A DNA stretch of 64,000 bases from Glaciecola sp964621345. GTDB lineage: Bacteria; Pseudomonadota; Gammaproteobacteria; Enterobacterales; Alteromonadaceae. The notes beneath the pieces are model-generated. The model saw only the letters and a program-made list of their open reading frames with translations. It was not told the origin of the DNA and ran no database searches. The DNA is taken from positions 1 through 64,000 of the forward strand of contig CAZUON010000003.1 in assembly GCA_964621345.1 (NCBI GenBank), in the 5' to 3' direction. The translations under genes were made by a program, and so were the position numbers. Shown here piece after piece: positions 58,857-64,000 of this stretch (position 1 is its first letter; every line of letters starts with the position of its first letter).

Positions 58857-60184
58857 GTTTATCTCACGATGACAGTGTACGACTATTTAGAAACTCTGCA
58901 CCATACATAAATGCTCACCGCGGCAAAACATTTGTGATCATGTTTGGGGGAGAAGCGGTGCTTGACCCAAACTTCCCTCGTTTAATTCAAGACATCGCCC
59001 TGTTACATAGCCTAGGCATGCGTATCATTATTACCCATGGTGCTCGGCCACAAATTGATGAAAGGCTGCAACTTCGAGGAGTGAAGGGGCGCTTTGTAGA
59101 TGGTCTACGAGTCACCGATAAAGCCACATTAGAGTGTGTAAAAGATGCCGCGGGCTCTCTGCGCAGTCAAATTGAAGCGTTGCTAACCTTAGGTTTACCT
59201 AACTCACCTATGCACGGGGCCCGTATTCGAGTATGTTCAGGTAACCTCGTTATTGCCAAGCCTATCGGCGTGCGTAATGGTATTGATTTTGAGCATACCG
59301 GTCTGGTTCGCCGTATCGATGTTGAAGGCATTAAAGACCAATTAGAAGATGGCTCTATTGTTTTATTATCTCCTATGGGCTACTCACCCACGGGTGAAGT
59401 GTTTAATTTGTCACATGAGGATGTAGCGACTCAAGCTGCCATTGCCGTTGGTGCAAATAAAATTATCACCTTGTCTGAATTCGACGGTATTTATCGAAAT
59501 GATCAAGGTGAAGGGGATACGTTTGTACGCACTATTGAGTTAAATGCCCTACAAGCCTTGCTAGACACCAACAAAATTGTTGCTGAAAGCACCTGTGTTG
59601 ATGCCATGATGGCTGCTGTATCGGCAGGCATAGAGCGCGCTCATTGCGTAAGTTATAAAGACAACGGTACCCTGCTCAAAGAGCTTTTTACTCGTGATGG
59701 CGATGGCACATTGATCATGCAAAACCATTACGAACAATTACGCACTGCGGTGATTGACGATGTTGGGGGCATTCTTAAGCTTATCCGCCCACTTGAAGAT
59801 AGTGGCGCTTTAGTAAAACGCTCGCGAGAACGCCTAGAAAATGAAATCGAACAGTTTATGGTCATTGAGCGCGACGGTATGATCATCGCCTGTGCGGCGC
59901 TGTATATGTTTAGTGAAGATGGCAGCGGTGAAATTGCCTGCGTTGCGACACATCGAGAATACAGAGGACAAAACAGAGGTGAGCGCTTACTAGCTGCACT
60001 CAAAGACAAAGCGATTCTATATCACCTAAATAAGATTTTTGTGCTAACCACCGTAACCGGTCACTGGTTTTTAGAACAAGGGTTTGTCGAGGAAGCTGTA
60101 GAGACATTGCCATCTAGAAAACAAGAAATGTATAACTTTACTCGCAATTCAAAGGTCTACGCACTTACGATTGATGGCCAGTAG
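58853..60184 (+). CDS. argA: N-acetylglutamate synthase ArgA
   Basis: First committed step of arginine synthesis. An amino-acid kinase domain (about 1-290, with FVIMFGGEAV and ITHGARPQID) is followed by a GNAT domain (about 295-443, with CVATHREYRGQNRGERLL, core YRGQNRGERL). 443 residues, the same size as E. coli ArgA, whose kinase domain binds the feedback inhibitor arginine. It is coupled to argH by ATGA, so all six arg genes are probably one operon. Confidence 0.96.
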   Translation: MSLSHDDSVRLFRNSAPYINAHRGKTFVIMFGGEAVLDPNFPRLIQDIALLHSLGMRIIITHGARPQIDERLQLRGVKGRFVDGLRVTDKATLECVKDAAGSLRSQIEALLTLGLPNSPMHGARIRVCSGNLVIAKPIGVRNGIDFEHTGLVRRIDVEGIKDQLEDGSIVLLSPMGYSPTGEVFNLSHEDVATQAAIAVGANKIITLSEFDGIYRNDQGEGDTFVRTIELNALQALLDTNKIVAESTCVDAMMAAVSAGIERAHCVSYKDNGTLLKELFTRDGDGTLIMQNHYEQLRTAVIDDVGGILKLIRPLEDSGALVKRSRERLENEIEQFMVIERDGMIIACAALYMFSEDGSGEIACVATHREYRGQNRGERLLAALKDKAILYHLNKIFVLTTVTGHWFLEQGFVEEAVETLPSRKQEMYNFTRNSKVYALTIDGQ

Positions 60185-60226
60185 CTTATTGTTGCGTGCT
60201 CAAAGGAGTTTATAAATTATTAGCAG

Positions 60227-61831
60227 CTAGGTTACCAAAGGAAAGCCATCAACTGTGAGGTTTCCGCGCTTCTTTTTATACATGGATTTATCTGCTTGGC
60301 TTAACATATGGTTGACGCTTTCTTGCGGAGTCTCAAACATAACGTGACCTACACTGGCGCAAACGGTAATACTAAGTTCATCGTTGATTTGTAATGGCAG
60401 ATTGCTCAAACGTTCGGTCAAGCGGATTGCAATGCCTTCGGCCTCGTAATCAAGATCAAACAGGCCCGCTACCACAAACTCATCACCGCCCACACGCCCA
60501 ACTACATCATTAGTCCGAGATTGATTCGCAAGGATTTTAGCAATAATGCTCAGTACTTTGTCACCGCAGTCATGGCCATGTGTATCGTTAATCGCCTTAA
60601 AGTTGTCCAAGTCGATATAAAATATACTCAGTAAGCCACCGCTTTTTCGTTGCATGCTTAATAGTTCTTCCGTTTTTGTTACCCAACCTCTTCGATTGAG
60701 GATATTACAAAGCACGTCTGTATTTGCTTGCGCCTCCGCGCGCTGTTTCGCGATTTTGATACTTTCAATGCGAGATGAAACGACAATGGCAAAAATAAAA
60801 GCCTCCAATGCGAATGCCATAATAAGGCCATAGCGGGTCATAAAATCACCCACATCGATAGGTAAAATGCGCATAGCCATTGCTGCAACCATGGTTATTA
60901 AACTAAAGCACACCAACCACGCCATCTCAACTTTTCGAATAGTTTGCCAAATTACTAAGATCAATATGCTAACCATAATAAGTAGGGTTAGATACGCCAT
61001 AATGATTCCGGCGACCGATGAAGCTAGATTGTGTTCGCCTAAGGCAATAAATACGGATAAAAGTAGCACAATTAATGCTGCTGGATTTAAGACATAATGT
61101 GTCAATTTAGGCCATGTGCTGTTTATTTCGGTAACGCGAGTTATAAACACCGTAGCGGCGACAACGGTTAAACCTGCAAACAAAATATAAAAGAAGTGAC
61201 CAAGAATAAAAAATTGTTGCGGTAAAAATATATGTAACTGACCTTCTTGTAGAAGAAAAAACGTAGATGCACAAAACACATACAGGCTGTATAGAGTTAA
61301 TAGCTGGTCGCCTAATATTCTGCCCATAAACCAAACATATAATATGAGCACTATGCACAAGCCATAAAAAGCACCCATGACTATATTGTTGACTAAGCTT
61401 TTATTAAAAAACTCTTCAACACTAGTCCAACTTACGATGGTGATATCGCGGTTATGCATTAATAGTGTAAAACGAACTGTTAACTCGCCGGAAGGTAACA
61501 AAAAGGTTGGCGAGGTGGCTTTAAGAGTTTCGAGGGGAGCTCCGGCTTTTTCCCACTGAATATCGATTAATTCGTAGCGTTCAAAATTTAACACACTTTG
61601 ATGGGTCAACTGACATTTAATAGTCAGCTCGTTTATCCCTTTATTTAAGGCAAAGCTAAGCGGCTCGTCTTTTTCTAGGTCGATATAATCCGCTTCAGCC
61701 CCTTCTTGCACCTGTGCAATTTGGCAATACTCAATACCAGCGCCAGGCGCCATTATCGATTGAGCAAAAGTAAACTGGGTTGCTGCGCCCAGAAGAATCA
61801 AGCAACAACACGCAAACTTTACCCAGTGCAT
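60227..61831 (-). CDS. 7TMR-DISM diguanylate cyclase with GGDEF and I-site
   Basis: A membrane-bound cyclase of about 534 residues. I start at ATG 61831 (MHWVKFACCCLILLGA) because a signal peptide begins there; the frame is open to 61903, inside maeA. Domains: signal peptide, a short periplasmic domain (to about 150), seven helices (about 155-365), and GGDEF (about 375-534). GGDEF in GRVGGDEFVVAG, with RTND five residues before it as I-site. It follows maeA on the same strand with a 16-bp gap and converges on argA. Confidence 0.86.
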   Translation of the reverse strand: MHWVKFACCCLILLGAATQFTFAQSIMAPGAGIEYCQIAQVQEGAEADYIDLEKDEPLSFALNKGINELTIKCQLTHQSVLNFERYELIDIQWEKAGAPLETLKATSPTFLLPSGELTVRFTLLMHNRDITIVSWTSVEEFFNKSLVNNIVMGAFYGLCIVLILYVWFMGRILGDQLLTLYSLYVFCASTFFLLQEGQLHIFLPQQFFILGHFFYILFAGLTVVAATVFITRVTEINSTWPKLTHYVLNPAALIVLLLSVFIALGEHNLASSVAGIIMAYLTLLIMVSILILVIWQTIRKVEMAWLVCFSLITMVAAMAMRILPIDVGDFMTRYGLIMAFALEAFIFAIVVSSRIESIKIAKQRAEAQANTDVLCNILNRRGWVTKTEELLSMQRKSGGLLSIFYIDLDNFKAINDTHGHDCGDKVLSIIAKILANQSRTNDVVGRVGGDEFVVAGLFDLDYEAEGIAIRLTERLSNLPLQINDELSITVCASVGHVMFETPQESVNHMLSQADKSMYKKKRGNLTVDGFPLVT

Positions 61832-61847
61832 ACTCACACCATAACCA

Positions 61848-63542
61848 TTACAGACTGACTCGCTTAAAGGCGCGATATTCGGCTTTCCAAAAGTTACTTT
61901 CAATCTTGTTGCGCAACACCTCGTCCGACAACGTTAGCGCTAAGTTCTGCTCCATCGCTACCTTTGCTACCGCAAAAGCAATATCTTTACTCAGCTGCCT
62001 TATTTGCGTAAGAGGTGGTAATAAATCGGCTGAATCACCCCTTGCTAAGGGAGATGCATCGGCCAGTGCATTACTTGCCGCCATCAACATTTCGTCTGAA
62101 ATCAACTGTGCCTTTGAAGCTACCACACCTAAACCAATGCCCGGGAAAATATAGCTATTGTTACATTGGGCAATCGGATACGTATGACCTTTATATTGAA
62201 CTGGCGCAAAAGGACTTCCGGTCGCAATAACAACTTTACCGTCGGTCCATTCAATGACCTGCTCTGGTCTTGCTTCAACCTGCCGTGAAGGGTTGCTCAA
62301 CGGAAAAATGATGGGGATTTCGCAATGCTGCTGCATCGCACGAATAACTTGCTCGGTAAAAAGGCCTGGTTGCCCTGAAACACCAATCAATAAATCAGGT
62401 TTGGCACAGTTGACCACGTCCAGCAGCGAGGGGTAATCGCCACTATATTGCCAATCGTCTAAATTCGCTAAAGGCTGTTGCAATATTGCCTGAAAATCTC
62501 TTAAGCCTTCCATGCCCTCCGTTAGCAAACCATAGCGGTCTACCATAAACACTTGAGCGCGGGCAGCGGCCTCAGTTAATCCTTCAAATTGCATCTGCTG
62601 CACGAGCATTTCAGCAATACCACAACCGGCTGAACCTGCGCCAACAAACACCACTTTTTTATCTGACAACTTTGCACCGCGGGCTTTACACGCTGCTAAG
62701 ATCGTCCCAAGGGCAACTGCAGCAGTGCCTTGTACATCATCGTTAAAACAACATACTTTGTGACGATAGCGCTGCAATAACGGCATTGCATTAGGTTGAG
62801 CAAAATCCTCAAACTGAATCATTGCCTCTGGCCACCTGCGTTTTACTTCATTGATGAATATATCTAAAAACTCATCATACTGATCTTGCGATATCCGGGG
62901 ATGGCGCGCCCCCATATACATAGGATCGTCTAGTAGTTTTTGGTTGTTCGTACCAACGTCTAACATTACCGGTAAGGTGTAAGCTGGGCTGATGCCTCCG
63001 CATGCGGTATACAATGATAGCTTTCCAATCGGGATCCCCATTCCGCCAATACCTTGGTCACCCAAGCCCAAAATACGTTCACCGTCGGTCACCACAATCA
63101 CTTTTACTTTGCGTTTGGTTGCGTTACGCAATATGTCTTGCAACATATGCCGCTCTTCATAGCTGATAAATAAGCCGCGAGAGGAGCGATAAATTTCAGA
63201 AAACTGCTCGCAAGCCTCCCCTACCGTGGGGGTATAAATGATGGGCATCATTTCTTCGATGTGGGCTTGCACTAAACGATAAAACAGGGTTTCGTTATTA
63301 TCTTGTATGGCGCGTAAATAAATGTGCTTATTCAGGGGCTCTGAAAAGCTGCTGTACTGCATGTAAGCTCGCTCTACCTGCTCTTCTATGGACTCATAAC
63401 GCGGTGGCAGCAAACCTAACAAATTAAATGATTTGCGCTCGCGCTCGGTAAATGCGCTCCCTTTATTCAGTAAAGGAGTTTCGAGCAAGGCGGGCCCAGC
63501 ATAAGGAATATATAAAAAATCGTTGTTGTCTGCTGTCGACAT
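61848..63542 (-). CDS. maeA: NAD-dependent malic enzyme MaeA
   Basis: Oxidative decarboxylation of malate to pyruvate with NAD. 564 residues. YTPTVGEACEQFS, GLGDQGIGGMGIPIGKLSLY (core GDQGIGGMGIPIGK), DVGTNN, FEDFAQPNA and the NAD loop GAGSAGCGIAEM are present. Size and similarity match E. coli MaeA (SfcA) rather than the longer MaeB. It is followed closely by a diguanylate cyclase gene. Confidence 0.96.
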   Translation of the reverse strand: MSTADNNDFLYIPYAGPALLETPLLNKGSAFTERERKSFNLLGLLPPRYESIEEQVERAYMQYSSFSEPLNKHIYLRAIQDNNETLFYRLVQAHIEEMMPIIYTPTVGEACEQFSEIYRSSRGLFISYEERHMLQDILRNATKRKVKVIVVTDGERILGLGDQGIGGMGIPIGKLSLYTACGGISPAYTLPVMLDVGTNNQKLLDDPMYMGARHPRISQDQYDEFLDIFINEVKRRWPEAMIQFEDFAQPNAMPLLQRYRHKVCCFNDDVQGTAAVALGTILAACKARGAKLSDKKVVFVGAGSAGCGIAEMLVQQMQFEGLTEAAARAQVFMVDRYGLLTEGMEGLRDFQAILQQPLANLDDWQYSGDYPSLLDVVNCAKPDLLIGVSGQPGLFTEQVIRAMQQHCEIPIIFPLSNPSRQVEARPEQVIEWTDGKVVIATGSPFAPVQYKGHTYPIAQCNNSYIFPGIGLGVVASKAQLISDEMLMAASNALADASPLARGDSADLLPPLTQIRQLSKDIAFAVAKVAMEQNLALTLSDEVLRNKIESNFWKAEYRAFKRVSL

Positions 63543-63576
63543 TGTCAGTAATCACCTAATAAAGTTATGTAGCGAA

Positions 63577-64000
63577 CTAAAATATATCATCAAGGGCGGT
63601 ATCTTCTTCCTCTGACGCTTCATTTTCAACTGGTAATGACAAATCAGCGTCTTGAGCAAAACTGGTCGGCTCAGTGCCAGCAGCAAAATACTCAAACATC
63701 GAAGAGGAATCTGTTCTATTGCTCAGCTTGCCCGTAGCCCGATCAATCCGTACTCGTACGATTCCCTCTGGAATCATTTTAGTCTGTTCGGGCGTGTCTG
63801 CCAGAGCGGTTTGCATGAAACGAATCCACGTTGGTTGGGCAGCTTTAGCGCCATCTTCTGCGCCAATTAAAGCATTCCCCATCCAGTTGAAACGCTCTGG
63901 ATTTTTGTTGATCAAATTCTGGTTACGCGTAGCACGGCCAAGTTCCCTTGCCGGATCATCAAAGCCAGTCCAGGCGGCGGCGACTAAGCCTGGCGCAAAT
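63577..64000 (-). CDS. mrcA: penicillin-binding protein 1A, C-terminal part
   Basis: Bifunctional murein glycosyltransferase/transpeptidase. Only the last 140 or so codons lie in the window; the rest extends past the right edge. In frame from 64000 the translation reads APGLVAAAWTGFDDPARELGR, core AAWTGFDDPARELGR, then a segment TWIRFMQTAL and an acidic C-terminal tail, as in PBP1A (GYSPDLVTVVWVGYD and similar in E. coli). The tail ending DTALDDIF is rich in Glu and Asp. It is transcribed towards maeA with a 34-bp gap. Confidence 0.9.
   Translation of the reverse strand, partial: FAPGLVAAAWTGFDDPARELGRATRNQNLINKNPERFNWMGNALIGAEDGAKAAQPTWIRFMQTALADTPEQTKMIPEGIVRVRIDRATGKLSNRTDSSSMFEYFAAGTEPTSFAQDADLSLPVENEASEEEDTALDDIF

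Noticed and set aside
1..64000. mobile elements, phage, CRISPR arrays, tRNA and rRNA genes
   Set aside because: Looked for direct repeats with spacers, transposase or integrase motifs, tRNA cloverleaf ends (GGTTCGAATCC-type) and rRNA; none seen.

Overview
The window is a dense stretch of bacterial chromosome with about 70 protein genes, no tRNA or rRNA genes, no CRISPR array and no recognisable transposase, integrase or phage gene. Gene families and gene order point to a marine gammaproteobacterium of the Alteromonadales (Alteromonas/Glaciecola/Paraglaciecola type): full-length MetJ, SecB, DksA, GluQ, ErpA, CpxRA and RpoH; E. coli-like synteny blocks (rsmD-ftsY-ftsE-ftsX-rpoH; dksA-gluQ-pcnB-folK-panB-panC; gpmI-envC beside yibN-grxC-secB-gpsA and trmL; yihY, dtd and yiiD); a moderate GC content; and many cyclic-di-GMP proteins. 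The genus assignment is inference.

Layout. 1-7.1 kb: end of rppH, mutH, a YfhL-type ferredoxin, yihY, metF and metJ sharing a MetJ-box control region, a DUF2959 lipoprotein, then pip-dtd-yiiD. 7.1-14.8 kb: rpoH and the ftsYEX/rsmD cell-division block, interrupted by two translationally coupled EAL-HDOD genes on the other strand. 14.8-23.8 kb: yjaG, a MarC-family gene, a tiny HTH protein, pepB, sfsA and the dksA-to-panC run. 23.9-31.7 kb: a tightly packed minus-strand run tatA-tatB-tatC-(secreted protein)-tatD-two 7TM diguanylate cyclases-hemB. 31.8-38.7 kb: an outer-membrane-like protein, erpA, a coiled-coil membrane protein, a CLC channel/antiporter, hemJ, a UPF0149 protein, an atypical Nramp transporter and a DUF3592 protein. 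38.7-48 kb: envC, gpmI, yibN, grxC, secB, gpsA, trmL, a PldB-like lipase and cpxRA. 48-52.8 kb: accessory envelope and signalling genes (a doubled Spy/CpxP-like protein, a PEP-CTERM-like secreted protein, two unknown exported or membrane proteins, a chemoreceptor). 53-60.2 kb: a complete arginine operon argCBFGHA under candidate ArgR boxes. 60.2-64 kb: a third 7TM diguanylate cyclase behind maeA, then the C-terminal end of PBP1A (mrcA), which runs off the window.

How it works together. Most genes are housekeeping: methionine, arginine and pantothenate synthesis, heme synthesis, Tat export, cell division and envelope stress. The less ordinary content is signalling and envelope biology: three 7TMR-DISM diguanylate cyclases, a catalytic-looking/degenerate EAL-HDOD pair, a membrane-embedded chemoreceptor, a two-domain Spy/CpxP-like protein opposite cpxRA with a triple CpxR-like repeat, and an Nramp homologue lacking the usual metal ligands. 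I found no island-like new multi-gene defence or biosynthetic system; the best leads are these unusual proteins and arrangements.
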